Shown here: in pieces, positions 7,913-16,790 of the stretch
Position numbering within the stretch: position 1 is the first letter of the stretch
Layout of the letters: each line of letters opens with the position of its first letter
NCBI GenBank assembly: GCA_035328465.1
Contig: DAOLIQ010000015.1
Span: forward strand, 1 to 51,865
DNA length: 51,865 bases
Source: JADJEI01 sp035328465
Lineage (GTDB): Bacteria; Bacteroidota; Ignavibacteria; Ignavibacteriales; Ignavibacteriaceae
Reading direction: 5' to 3'
The notes under the pieces: generated by a model
The model's database searches: none
What the model was told of the DNA's origin: nothing
Seen by the model: the letters and a program-made list of their open reading frames with translations, nothing else
Position numbers and translations under genes: made by a program

Positions 7913-9724
7913 TTATTTTAATAAAATAATTTTTTGTGTGTGAGTTCCAAATTTTGAGCGCATTGTTGCTAGATAAACACCCGAACCAATAAGCTTATTG
8001 AAGTCATTAACAGATTGCCATTCTATCTGGTGATAACCAGAGGCAATCTCACCTGCATCTTTACTATAAATTAAATTACCAAGAATGTCGTACACTGAAA
8101 AAAAAACAGGACTTTGCTGAGCTAGATAGAATTTTATAATTGTTGAGCCGTTAAAAGGGTTGGGGTAATTTTGTTCAACTATAAATTGGTTCGGTAGATA
8201 TTCTGATTGATCCATTAAACCAGTAGTGTTTTGAGTAATTACTATTCCATTCAAAAGACCATTATCAATTTTGGCAGCAAAATAAATTTCAAGTATTCCA
8301 TCATCAACACTAATATTGGTAAACGGGGCATCATAGGCAGTGTGACTTCCAACGAGCTGGTAAATGTCAAGATTAGTTAATACTTTATTTTCTTCGATAT
8401 AAACATCAAATTTTCTTTGACCGGTTGATGTAAAGAAATTCTCCGAGAACATCAGCTTAACATCGTATTTACCATTAGGAACGCGAATTTGATAATTGAC
8501 ACTTCCATTTATTTCAGAGTGATAGATATCATCTTCAGTTGTTCCATTAATTTGATAAGAATTCGAATACAAATTTCCATCCAAATACCCGTATTCATTT
8601 GATTCACCCCATTCATGATCAGCCAAGTACCCAAGAGCTGCAACTCCACCGCAATTAATTTTTATGGGAAATTGAAGTTGTGAAGCCATAATCAAGGTAA
8701 TCGCACGTGTGATCATTGTGTTGGGTGATATGGCTCTATCTTTAATGTTTTGAACAATTATTGTTTTGGTTGAATTTAAATCCAAACCCGTCACACCAAG
8801 CTCGACCCCTTTAAAGTCCGGTAATAATAACGCTGAATTTATTGTAACATCTGAAATAAAATAATTAGAAACAGTTTCCGCAGATGCTTCGTCCAATTCC
8901 TCGCTGAATGCAACAACCACTTTTGATTCGGATTCTCCTCTTGCGAATAAAACAACAGGGGGCTGCACATCAGTATAACCGATATTTGTTTCTTTGGTTA
9001 AGCACAAAATTAATTTTCCATCCTGAAAAACAGCATTCTCCTGAATAAAGTCGCAGCCATTTCCTTCAAAAGTATGAGTAGCTTTATCCCAGCGACTTGT
9101 ATCCCACGAATCAAACTCATCAGTCCAGTCGTGAGTGAAATTATTATCGGTACCATAGTCGCCGGCTCCGGGGGTGTAAGAGTAGTAGCTTACCCAATCA
9201 TAAAAAGCAAACGCCGGAAGTGCATCAGGATTAAAAACACCTGCCCAATTTTCATAAGTTGGATTCCAGATATTCATCATGATTTTTTGACCTTTAGTCA
9301 AAGTCTGAATATGTGCGCCAGTTTGCCGAAGTACTTCGACGTCATCAATGAACCAAGCCACATAATCCGGAGTCCATTCAAAAGCATAAGTATGGTAATC
9401 AAGATGGGGGGAAGAGAAAAGCGGATAATGTCCGACATGATTAGCTTGTCCGGGTGTGATTGTGTTAAATTGCACATCGTTAGGATATCTACCGAGAATT
9501 TCAACATCAATCTCATTCCAGTTTTGACTGCCGGCTTCATCGTGATATGTGAAGAAAGAAGATAGCATACCTTCACGGTGAGCCGATTTTATACTTGCCT
9601 CAAACCTTCCATAAGTGTATGCTAATTTGGTTCTGTATTCCGCACCTTTATAAATTTTAGCGTTGGAATTTATACTGAAACAGAATATCAATGTTAAAAC
9701 AGATAAAAACTTTAGGTTTGACAT
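7913..9724 (-). CDS. circularly permuted GH16 beta-1,3-1,4-glucanase (lichenase) with malectin and T9SS domains
   Basis: This is a secreted endo-glucanase of family GH16, 603 residues. After a signal peptide (about 1-22) the mature protein opens directly with YKGAEYRTKLAYTYGRFEA, which in ordinary bacterial lichenases is the second half of the fold. The catalytic NEIDVEILG (Glu71 nucleophile, Asp73, Glu75 acid/base) follows. The strands normally at the N-terminus (FDSWDTSRWDKATHTFEGN...DGKLILCLT) appear after it, at about 204-243, behind DWTDEFD. This is the order known from the naturally permuted Fibrobacter succinogenes lichenase. Next come a bacterial Ig-like segment (about 255-335), a malectin-type carbohydrate-binding domain (about 350-490) and a T9SS domain (NYPNPFNG to the C-terminal KIILLK). 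A strong terminator hairpin sits immediately upstream of the start codon, so its expression level is probably set separately from the receptor genes. Confidence 0.92.
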   Translation of the reverse strand: MSNLKFLSVLTLIFCFSINSNAKIYKGAEYRTKLAYTYGRFEASIKSAHREGMLSSFFTYHDEAGSQNWNEIDVEILGRYPNDVQFNTITPGQANHVGHYPLFSSPHLDYHTYAFEWTPDYVAWFIDDVEVLRQTGAHIQTLTKGQKIMMNIWNPTYENWAGVFNPDALPAFAFYDWVSYYSYTPGAGDYGTDNNFTHDWTDEFDSWDTSRWDKATHTFEGNGCDFIQENAVFQDGKLILCLTKETNIGYTDVQPPVVLFARGESESKVVVAFSEELDEASAETVSNYFISDVTINSALLLPDFKGVELGVTGLDLNSTKTIIVQNIKDRAISPNTMITRAITLIMASQLQFPIKINCGGVAALGYLADHEWGESNEYGYLDGNLYSNSYQINGTTEDDIYHSEINGSVNYQIRVPNGKYDVKLMFSENFFTSTGQRKFDVYIEENKVLTNLDIYQLVGSHTAYDAPFTNISVDDGILEIYFAAKIDNGLLNGIVITQNTTGLMDQSEYLPNQFIVEQNYPNPFNGSTIIKFYLAQQSPVFFSVYDILGNLIYSKDAGEIASGYHQIEWQSVNDFNKLIGSGVYLATMRSKFGTHTQKIILLK

Positions 9725-9735
9725 AAAATCCTTTC

Positions 9736-9786
9736 AAAAAAAAAATCTCTCCTCTGTCCTAAAAATAATTAATCGGCAGAGGAGAG
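9736..9786 (-). terminator. strong intrinsic terminator or attenuator ahead of the GH16 gene
   Basis: On the minus strand, CTCTCCTCTG (9786-9777) pairs with CAGAGGAGAG (9756-9747) and is followed at once by ten T residues (9745-9736). It lies after the PorV-like gene and 11 bases before the GH16 start codon, leaving no room for a separate promoter downstream. It therefore probably acts as a partial terminator that lowers expression of GH16, GH3 and the CotH gene relative to the receptor genes. Confidence 0.88.
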
Positions 9787-9807
9787 CAAGGAACAACAAT
9801 GAAAAAA

Positions 9808-10839
9808 TTAAAAATTTATTCCAATATTAAATTTTTGAATATTATTCAGGCGACCAAAATCCTGGTAAGCGTAATCGACTGAAATTGCTACATTACCAAG
9901 CAGGCGTTGTTTTAATCCGAATCCAAGAGAAAAAGATTCTTCCGAGTCATCGAGAAATAAAGATTTAAATCCGCCTCTGATAAAAACGAAATCATTAAAA
10001 ACATATTCAGCACCAAGATTTACGCTTTCAAAATTATCGCTGAAGTGCATCGCATCCACTGATACAGTAATGGTATTATCTTCGATTTTTAATGGTTGAT
10101 ATGCAAGACCAACTCGGAAATTTAATGGGAGATCCCACTCATCAGTTTGCAGCTCAGCCGGAATACTTCCGTTGTTGCCCGAGCTTCCCGGATCGGGGTC
10201 ATAAAGCACCAGCGCAGAAGTCCCGGTCATTTTCATTTTTGAACCAAAATTAGAGATTGACATACCAAGCACTATACCATCAAAGGGGGTGACATACTGG
10301 ACACCCATATCGAGGGCTATTGCATTAGCAGACATTTTCCAGATATTTTGGTAAATGAATTTCGGGTTGAATCCGATAGCAAAATTATCAGTTAGCTGAA
10401 TTGCCCAGGCAACACTAAAGGCAGCATCTGAAACCGAAAATGTTTCGCCGGTACCCTCGGGCTGTTCAACAGTAGTAACATCCATCTCACCATAATCAGA
10501 CATTGTAAGACTCATTCCTACAGTGCCAAAGTCACCGAGGTTATAAGTCATTGCCATAAAATTATAGTTGAGATCGGCAAACCACTTGGTGTGATCCACT
10601 ACAAAGCCAAAACCCTCTACCTTGGTAATTCCGGCAGGGTTCCAATAAAGTGCAGTTGGATCATCAGTCACCGCAACGAATGCACTTCCCATAGCCGTGG
10701 CACGTGCACCTTGGCCGATTGAAAGAAATGGAGCTGCGGTTGTTCCTCTTTTAGATACACTTGTTAAAAAGCCCTGGCTGAATAAAGAGGAGCTGAGTAA
10801 AAGAAATAGTATAGATGTAATTATTATTTTCATATTCAT
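9808..10839 (-). CDS. PorV/PorQ-family outer membrane beta-barrel protein
   Basis: The product is a 343-residue outer membrane protein of the PorV/PorQ (UPF0164) family. The family signature is clear: a signal peptide ending FSQG, then FLSIGQGARATAMGSAFVAVTDDPTALYWNPAGI at about 41-75, which begins the FadL-like barrel, followed by alternating beta strands to a terminal strand FNIGINF with a C-terminal aromatic residue. In the type IX system PorV is the shuttle that carries sorted cargo to the surface; many Ignavibacteria encode several paralogues. Here it sits 8 bp downstream of a large secreted protein gene and close behind a TonB-dependent receptor, so it may serve that secreted protein or the receptor rather than the housekeeping secreton. 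That local role is inference. Confidence 0.85.
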   Translation of the reverse strand: MNMKIIITSILFLLLSSSLFSQGFLTSVSKRGTTAAPFLSIGQGARATAMGSAFVAVTDDPTALYWNPAGITKVEGFGFVVDHTKWFADLNYNFMAMTYNLGDFGTVGMSLTMSDYGEMDVTTVEQPEGTGETFSVSDAAFSVAWAIQLTDNFAIGFNPKFIYQNIWKMSANAIALDMGVQYVTPFDGIVLGMSISNFGSKMKMTGTSALVLYDPDPGSSGNNGSIPAELQTDEWDLPLNFRVGLAYQPLKIEDNTITVSVDAMHFSDNFESVNLGAEYVFNDFVFIRGGFKSLFLDDSEESFSLGFGLKQRLLGNVAISVDYAYQDFGRLNNIQKFNIGINF

Positions 10840-10847
10840 TCTCCGTC

Positions 10848-13800
10848 TTATTTAATTATCGCAAATTTGCCAATCTTTTCACCAACGCCGGGGGCATCAA
10901 CATGATAGACATACAATCCATAAGCTATATCCATGCCATCTTCAGAAATAAGATTCCAGGATAGTGCGCCATCAGTTGGAGAAGAATCTTTGTAAAGAGT
11001 TTTAACAAGTGCACCGGCAACAGTATAAATTCGAATCGTACACTTTGCGGGAAGATTGATAAAATCAATTCGTCTTTCACCGCGCCCGGTTTGATTTAGA
11101 TTTCTTCGCTCCCAACTATTCGACGTGATGTATGGATTAGGAACCACTCCGATTTTATCGAGATCATCTTTTGCTTTAGTATTATCCACTTGGGATGATT
11201 TAGTACTAAAAGTAAAATAATCTCCAGTGTTAAAGTATTTATTAGTTGTAATGCGGAAAACATCACCTGCTTCGGGGAACACAGTAAATGGTACTCCGAT
11301 AGGTTCGAACCAACCAATCTTCCATGTATATTTCGTCGATGATATCGTCTCACTTGTTTCGAGCAGCAGGATTTCATCACCAAGATTAAAACTGCCACTT
11401 TCATCATTATCCAAAATTTCTACACCAATATCGTATCCGCCGGTAATATTGCGTGCTATAAAATTTATCGGAATGTGAGTGAATCTTGTTTCTGCTGTAT
11501 AGTCGCCAAGAAATTCCAATTCATAATCGGAGGGCCAGGCAAAATCCTTGCTTCCATTGTTATCATCCGCCGAAATAGGCATATTCAAAGTGCTGAATCC
11601 GGTTACCCATCCTGAATTTTCTTGATCTACTGAAATAGAATCAGGATTATTTATTATTACCGATATACCATCAAATGGGGTTCCAAGTTTGCTCCCGCTA
11701 AAGGAGGCAGAATCTATTTCTGCAAAGATAGTATCTATAACTCCGTTTAATTCTCTGGTAAGAGTATAAGATTTAGTTCGATAATATGGAATAGTATCAA
11801 TGGCGGAAAAAATAACTTTATATATTGCCCCATCCTTAACCTCAGCTTGATTTAGCAATACTACATCCATAGAACCTGTACCTAACCCTTGAACAACATG
11901 AGTAAGATCACCATTTATTTGCGGCGGGATATAACCGCCAACAGGAGCATTTGGAACAAGAACGGCTGTATTTATATCTACGAAATGAACATTGCCGACT
12001 AAATCTTCGGTGATAATTTTCGTGTTTTCAGAAGGGATAAGTCCTTTAGTACCTAATAATGGATCACCCTGATCATAAGCAACAAGTGCATAGTAATATT
12101 TCTGTCCATTGACTACATCCTCATCAATATATGAATGCTGCAAACCGGTTTCATCCCCTCTCCAAAAATGCGCTCCATTTATTCCGACAGGATCTGGTCC
12201 TTCAATCCCATCCTTTAGGTCAAATTGTGCGATTGGTTTCCAGTACTTCGGCTCACCTTTAGAATCAGTGATTGTTTTGATATCCTCAAACTCAGCTTCC
12301 TGACTTCTATAAATCATATAGCCTTCAAAATCCTTTTTATATCCGAGTGTAGGGTCCCCCTGTTCAAATCCTAAAAATGGATCGCGGGATTCTTCTGAAA
12401 TACTATTCCAGAATAGAAATACTTTTTTATCACCGGCAACCGCAGTTAAGGTTGGCTTATAAGGCGGCTTGGCAAAATTATAATTTGCATTATAAATTTG
12501 TTGAACAGTTTCTTTATTAAAAACCATATCTTCGTAATCAGTTCCGAATACAAGGGCAACCGAGAACCTTTCACTTGTATTTATTTTAAGCGGGAAAGGA
12601 CCCGAGCCAAAAAGAATTTGAATATTCGAATTTTTAATTGTTGTATCGAATGATGCATAATTCATTTTTTCCCATATTACATCATCATTCTTTGGCCAGA
12701 TTGCCGTTGGTCCTTTGTTTGTTAACCTTTCAATGGCAAGACTTGTCAAACCAATTTGATCAGATTCATCTTTATCAGTGATGTCAAAATTTGGCTCCCC
12801 TAAAGTTGGAACTCCATCACCTTCGCCAACATCCGGATTAGTGTATTGAGGATCGAATGGACCAACACCATCCTGCCCAACGTCGTTATTAAGAGGTTCA
12901 TGTTCTTCTGCGTCCCAAACACCATTTCCATTTATATCAAGGAAGGGAACCCAATCACCATCATTATCTATCCCGTCATCTCTCTTTTCATCTACCATTG
13001 GGACGCCATTTATGTCAGTATCCTCGTCGTCATTAATTCCGTTAAAAGAGTTTCCCGGACTTTCGAGAAATGCATAACCGACGTAGCCTGTAGCCCATTG
13101 ATCTGGCGGTGCTTTGCCGTCATTATCAAAAGCAAAAGCAAGATCCAGTATGGTACTGTAATTAGCGTTATCGTCACCATTGTCATCAACACCCCCCACA
13201 CCTGTATCACAATAAAATCCAAAAAGCGTGGAATCATAGTCAGCATCGGCAAGGTTAAAAATTTCATAATGCCAAAAAATAATATCTTCGGCAAGTACAT
13301 GAGACCATTGAAAGCCTCTTGTTTCAACTCTTATTCCAAGTCCACCTCTTTCGGGTTGAGATAATATTGGCTGGTATGAATAAGGGGGTCTAAAAAATTC
13401 TTTATCCTTAGAATCGTCATAAACATAAAAGGCTTCAACATCAGCGTTAAGAACATCTCTACCAAAATACCCATACCAAGAACCATCCCATTCGGGTGTA
13501 ATTCTCGGCAGCGAACGGGGCCAGGTATCGGGCCAGGTAGAAGATTTAGTACTTATTGCTGGTTCTTCTGAAGAAGGATTCGCATAACCTGGCACAGGTT
13601 CAACAACCCATAGCTCTCCGGTAGAGGGATCTATATCAACTTCCTCTCGATAAGAGGTCTGCACAGGGTGAATGACCTGATTATTACCGGGGGCAATAAC
13701 TTTTGCAGTTACGATTGGAGTGCAACCATCTAAATAACTATGACCTGTACCTTTTGGCCATTCGCCAGATGGTCTATCCGGCCAGGAGCCAACCTGTCCA

Positions 13801-13970
13801 TCATTTCTAAAAATCGTTCTGATTAGATTTCCATCAAGAATACCCTTTTTACGATAAGTTTTGTCGCCAAGCGGATCGTCTCTATATAATTGTGTTTGAG
13901 GATCAACTTGTGCAAGCAAGGTGGTGGAAAATATTATCAGGATTAAAGCAAGTAAAAAATTGTTTTTCAT
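10848..13970 (-). CDS. large secreted Asp-rich protein with FN3 domain and variant sorting domain
   Basis: I cannot give this 1040-residue protein a function. It has a signal peptide (about 1-20, ending LLAQ). An aromatic N-terminal half (residues 60-330) follows. At about 310-400 there is an Asp/Gly/Asn-rich stretch (DDEDTDINGVP, DDGIDNDGDW, LDINGNGVWDAEE) resembling dockerin or thrombospondin-3 calcium loops. A fibronectin type III-like domain follows at about 515-655 (PYKPTLTAVAGDKKVFLFWN... YYYALVAYD). The C-terminus reads GVVPNPYITS...GLYVYHVD...GKFAIIK, a divergent relative of the T9SS sorting domain in which NPYI replaces NPFNP. It lies 19 bp after the TonB receptor gene and 8 bp before the PorV-like gene. 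That position parallels SusD next to SusC, but no SusD homology is visible. A surface substrate-capture role is a guess. Confidence 0.8.
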   Translation of the reverse strand: MKNNFLLALILIIFSTTLLAQVDPQTQLYRDDPLGDKTYRKKGILDGNLIRTIFRNDGQVGSWPDRPSGEWPKGTGHSYLDGCTPIVTAKVIAPGNNQVIHPVQTSYREEVDIDPSTGELWVVEPVPGYANPSSEEPAISTKSSTWPDTWPRSLPRITPEWDGSWYGYFGRDVLNADVEAFYVYDDSKDKEFFRPPYSYQPILSQPERGGLGIRVETRGFQWSHVLAEDIIFWHYEIFNLADADYDSTLFGFYCDTGVGGVDDNGDDNANYSTILDLAFAFDNDGKAPPDQWATGYVGYAFLESPGNSFNGINDDEDTDINGVPMVDEKRDDGIDNDGDWVPFLDINGNGVWDAEEHEPLNNDVGQDGVGPFDPQYTNPDVGEGDGVPTLGEPNFDITDKDESDQIGLTSLAIERLTNKGPTAIWPKNDDVIWEKMNYASFDTTIKNSNIQILFGSGPFPLKINTSERFSVALVFGTDYEDMVFNKETVQQIYNANYNFAKPPYKPTLTAVAGDKKVFLFWNSISEESRDPFLGFEQGDPTLGYKKDFEGYMIYRSQEAEFEDIKTITDSKGEPKYWKPIAQFDLKDGIEGPDPVGINGAHFWRGDETGLQHSYIDEDVVNGQKYYYALVAYDQGDPLLGTKGLIPSENTKIITEDLVGNVHFVDINTAVLVPNAPVGGYIPPQINGDLTHVVQGLGTGSMDVVLLNQAEVKDGAIYKVIFSAIDTIPYYRTKSYTLTRELNGVIDTIFAEIDSASFSGSKLGTPFDGISVIINNPDSISVDQENSGWVTGFSTLNMPISADDNNGSKDFAWPSDYELEFLGDYTAETRFTHIPINFIARNITGGYDIGVEILDNDESGSFNLGDEILLLETSETISSTKYTWKIGWFEPIGVPFTVFPEAGDVFRITTNKYFNTGDYFTFSTKSSQVDNTKAKDDLDKIGVVPNPYITSNSWERRNLNQTGRGERRIDFINLPAKCTIRIYTVAGALVKTLYKDSSPTDGALSWNLISEDGMDIAYGLYVYHVDAPGVGEKIGKFAIIK

Positions 13971-13989
13971 TATTTAAGCTCCATATAAT

Positions 13990-16695
13990 TTAAAATCCTA
14001 CTCCAAACCCAATTCTTATTTGCCTTGGGGAAGAATAATCTGTAGGGACTTTCAAATATTCTTCTTTGGTATTTAGTCCGAAAATTGTGCCTGTGTATTC
14101 CTCGGCGGCAAGGTCGATTCCTGCTCGCCCGGTTGAGGCGCTAACTCCATATTCATTTTTAATATCAAGCACATTGTAAACTATCAAATAAGTATTAAAG
14201 TACAGGCCGAAAACATCAAATGTTTTTGTTGCTTTGAGATCAAGGTTAACAATTGATGGTTTTCTTCCGTTGTTTTCGAACCTGAGTCCTTTCGTATAAC
14301 GCGGATCAACTGTGTAGGGGGAACCGGTTCCATAGTTGAAAATAAATCCCACACTCCAATCGGATAAATCTCCGATTGTTAAAGAAACGTTAAGTGTAGA
14401 GGATTGATCCCAATTTAAAGGCACCAATTTTTTTGTTTCTTCAACGGGAGGGTCAGATTGATTATTGTAGAATAGTTGATACGGATCAGAAGCATTGCCT
14501 TGTGCAAGCTGATAAGTATAATCAACCTTAGCACTGAATAAATCAGAATGTCTTTTTTCAATTGTTAAGATTAAACCTTTTACATTTCCATAATCTCTAT
14601 TAATGAATCGACCGTAAGTAAAGCCTTCGTAGGTTTCTAAAATTTCGAGACCCAATAAATTTCTTATATCGCTGTAATATGCAGTAATGTCTGCAGAGAT
14701 GTTTGGAAATAAAATTTGCTGTAACCCTATTTCATACTTAACGGTTTTTTGTGCTTTGAGTTCAGGATTGCCAATTACATTATTAACTCCTGTGGTTTGA
14801 TCTATAATATATGCGTTGTTAACGTAAAGATTTTCGAAACTTGGTATTTGAAAAAAGTGACCATAAGAAAAGTGAATCGCACCTTGATCAGAGATCGGGA
14901 AAGACACTCCAAGTCTTGGACTTATTTGCCACTCAGCTTCTGCTTTTCTTGTTTTATTTGCGTTTGGAAAATTTGGATTATTTAATGGGTTTTGTAAATC
15001 TACTGGGAGTGTAGTGTTCGAGTTAAAATAATCGAATCTTACACCGGCGTTAATAATCATAATATCATATTCCATTTTGTCCTGAATGTAGCCGGCAAAT
15101 TCATACGGTCTTCTTAAATAATAAACATGTTCTGCGGTACCTTGCTCGCTGTAGCCCGGGGTGAAGATCGCATTTCCGAGTGAGTCTATTTGACCTTCCG
15201 TCAAATTTCGCATGTTCTTCCAGTGATTCATTATTTCATGAAATCTTGACTCAATGCCTAATTTTATTTTATGTTCTTTATTCAATTGTGATTCAATTGC
15301 GAACATTGCGAGGTTAGATTGTGTATATCTATCATATCTATCTGTTTCATTACCGCCATAATTAAAAGTATAACTTGAAATAGCGTTGTGTATATTTGGA
15401 TCTACATAGCGTGGATCAAGTTCATCGGGATATAAATAGCCCCAATATTTATTAAGGTTGGAACTGAATTTTAAAGTTGCGAAAGTGCTCTGCGACGGGA
15501 AAAAAGAAATCTGAAAATTATTTATCGCACTTGTTCCGTAATGATTTTTTGATCCGTCAGGAGCAAGCCGCTGTGCATGATTGTAATATTTATTCCAGGT
15601 GTCATCAAAGAAAAAGCTGTAGCTGAATTTCCAGCTTTCGAGATTATAAGTTAGTTTAGCATTAAAGGATTTCTTTTCATAAGGATTCATTGAAACAAAA
15701 GCACCGTCACCAGTATTATTATTAATAAAAATTTCCGGATGGTTTTCATCAGGTATTGTCGGAGGAAGATCGCCAATGTTATAAACCCGTTTGCCGTAAA
15801 AAGCGCCGTCATCAGAAAAGAATCTTCCTGTTGCAAAAAAAGTAAGTCCATCTAAAAGTTTGGTGGGACCGCTTAAACTAAATTGTAAATCCTTTGGTCC
15901 GCTTGTATTTACTTTATTTAGGTTCCAGAAAATGTCGGTGTGATCTGTAAAATAATTTCCAATATATGCTGAAGCAGTGCCTTCATAATTTTGAGAACCA
16001 TCTTGAGTAACAATATTAACAACTCCTGAGAGCGCCTGTCCGTATTCAGCATTAAAAGTTCCGCTGATAACTTCAATCTGCCTGATTGAACTATTCTCAA
16101 CCTCAATTCCAAGTGAACCGTTAAAAACATCATTAACAGGGATGCCGTCAACAAGATATGCTACTTCATCACTTCGACCACCGCGAAAGTGTCCATTAAC
16201 AACCCCTGCCTGAAGATTAACAATTGCCTGCATATTCTCAACGGGCATCATTTTAATATCTTCGGAGGAAACAATAGTGGAAGTGGAAGTTAGATCTTTC
16301 GTTATCATTGGTTGTTTTGCTTCTACAACAACCTCACCAAGGGTAATGGCTCCGGAGTTTAATTGAATATCTATTTCAGTGGTTAAGTCAATTTTTATGT
16401 GTACATTTTCGATTCTAACTTTGTTGTAGCCAACTGCACTTACGACTAAAGTATATGTGCCGGGAGGTACATTATTAATGTAATAATCTCCTTCCAAATC
16501 TGCAGCCGCACCAAAATAAGTTCCTTCAATAATAACATTTGCACCAACAATCGATTCACCTGTTTCCTGATCTGTTATCTTGCCCCTCACCCTTCCCGTA
16601 GTTCCTGCAAACAGAAATTCAGAGAAAAGAAGAAGTGAAATAATAACAGCGATCAATGAAAATTTAAACGAAATATACTGTAATTTTCTAGTCAT
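13990..16695 (-). CDS. TonB-dependent receptor with carboxypeptidase-like regulatory domain
   Basis: The product is an outer membrane active transporter of 901 residues. After a signal peptide (about 1-30) there is a carboxypeptidase-regulatory-like beta domain (about 32-115, GRVRGKITDQETGESIVGANV to the VGYNKV region). A plug domain follows (about 120-230, GEVVVEAKQPM, GGRSDEVAYLVDGIPVND, EVISGTFNAEYGQALSGVVNIVT), then a long barrel ending in IRIGFGVGF with the terminal Phe. This is the SusC-like layout, so the likely cargo is gluco-oligosaccharide, judged from neighbours. The gene is separated from the upstream CBM gene by 95 bp containing a terminator hairpin and lies 19 bp upstream of the 1040-residue secreted protein. 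It probably depends on read-through from the sigma-54 promoter at 21114 or on a weak local promoter that I cannot identify. Confidence 0.93.
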   Translation of the reverse strand: MTRKLQYISFKFSLIAVIISLLLFSEFLFAGTTGRVRGKITDQETGESIVGANVIIEGTYFGAAADLEGDYYINNVPPGTYTLVVSAVGYNKVRIENVHIKIDLTTEIDIQLNSGAITLGEVVVEAKQPMITKDLTSTSTIVSSEDIKMMPVENMQAIVNLQAGVVNGHFRGGRSDEVAYLVDGIPVNDVFNGSLGIEVENSSIRQIEVISGTFNAEYGQALSGVVNIVTQDGSQNYEGTASAYIGNYFTDHTDIFWNLNKVNTSGPKDLQFSLSGPTKLLDGLTFFATGRFFSDDGAFYGKRVYNIGDLPPTIPDENHPEIFINNNTGDGAFVSMNPYEKKSFNAKLTYNLESWKFSYSFFFDDTWNKYYNHAQRLAPDGSKNHYGTSAINNFQISFFPSQSTFATLKFSSNLNKYWGYLYPDELDPRYVDPNIHNAISSYTFNYGGNETDRYDRYTQSNLAMFAIESQLNKEHKIKLGIESRFHEIMNHWKNMRNLTEGQIDSLGNAIFTPGYSEQGTAEHVYYLRRPYEFAGYIQDKMEYDIMIINAGVRFDYFNSNTTLPVDLQNPLNNPNFPNANKTRKAEAEWQISPRLGVSFPISDQGAIHFSYGHFFQIPSFENLYVNNAYIIDQTTGVNNVIGNPELKAQKTVKYEIGLQQILFPNISADITAYYSDIRNLLGLEILETYEGFTYGRFINRDYGNVKGLILTIEKRHSDLFSAKVDYTYQLAQGNASDPYQLFYNNQSDPPVEETKKLVPLNWDQSSTLNVSLTIGDLSDWSVGFIFNYGTGSPYTVDPRYTKGLRFENNGRKPSIVNLDLKATKTFDVFGLYFNTYLIVYNVLDIKNEYGVSASTGRAGIDLAAEEYTGTIFGLNTKEEYLKVPTDYSSPRQIRIGFGVGF

Positions 16696-16750
16696 ACTCT
16701 TGCCAATATTTTCTTATTTAATCATATTAAAACTATTAAGAATAAAATAA

Positions 16751-16780
16751 AAGGCAGTCCCGTTTTTCAGAGACTGCCTT
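16751..16780 (-). terminator. intrinsic terminator after the CBM protein gene
   Basis: On the minus strand AAGGCAGTC (16780-16772) pairs with GACTGCCTT (16759-16751), followed by a T-rich run (TTATTTTATT). It lies 11 bp past the stop of the gene at 16791 and upstream of the TonB receptor gene, so it probably gives partial termination within the block. Confidence 0.8.
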
Positions 16781-16790
16781 CATCATCAAG

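Noticed and set aside
9074..9565. 163-codon plus-strand frame
   Set aside because: Antisense shadow of the GH16 catalytic region, which has clear active-site motifs on the minus strand.
12846..13364. 172-codon plus-strand frame
   Set aside because: It is antisense to the 1040-residue secreted protein, has no recognisable domain, and its composition mirrors the opposite strand.
10848..13970. Secreted protein beside the TonB receptor as a SusD homologue
   Set aside because: No lipobox and no TPR-like helical repeats; the sequence is beta-rich with an FN3 domain and a sorting-like C-terminus.
16696..16750. A sigma-54 promoter for the TonB receptor gene
   Set aside because: TTGGCAAGAGTATGA lacks a usable -12 pair and there is no paired dyad upstream; only weak AT-rich sequence is present.
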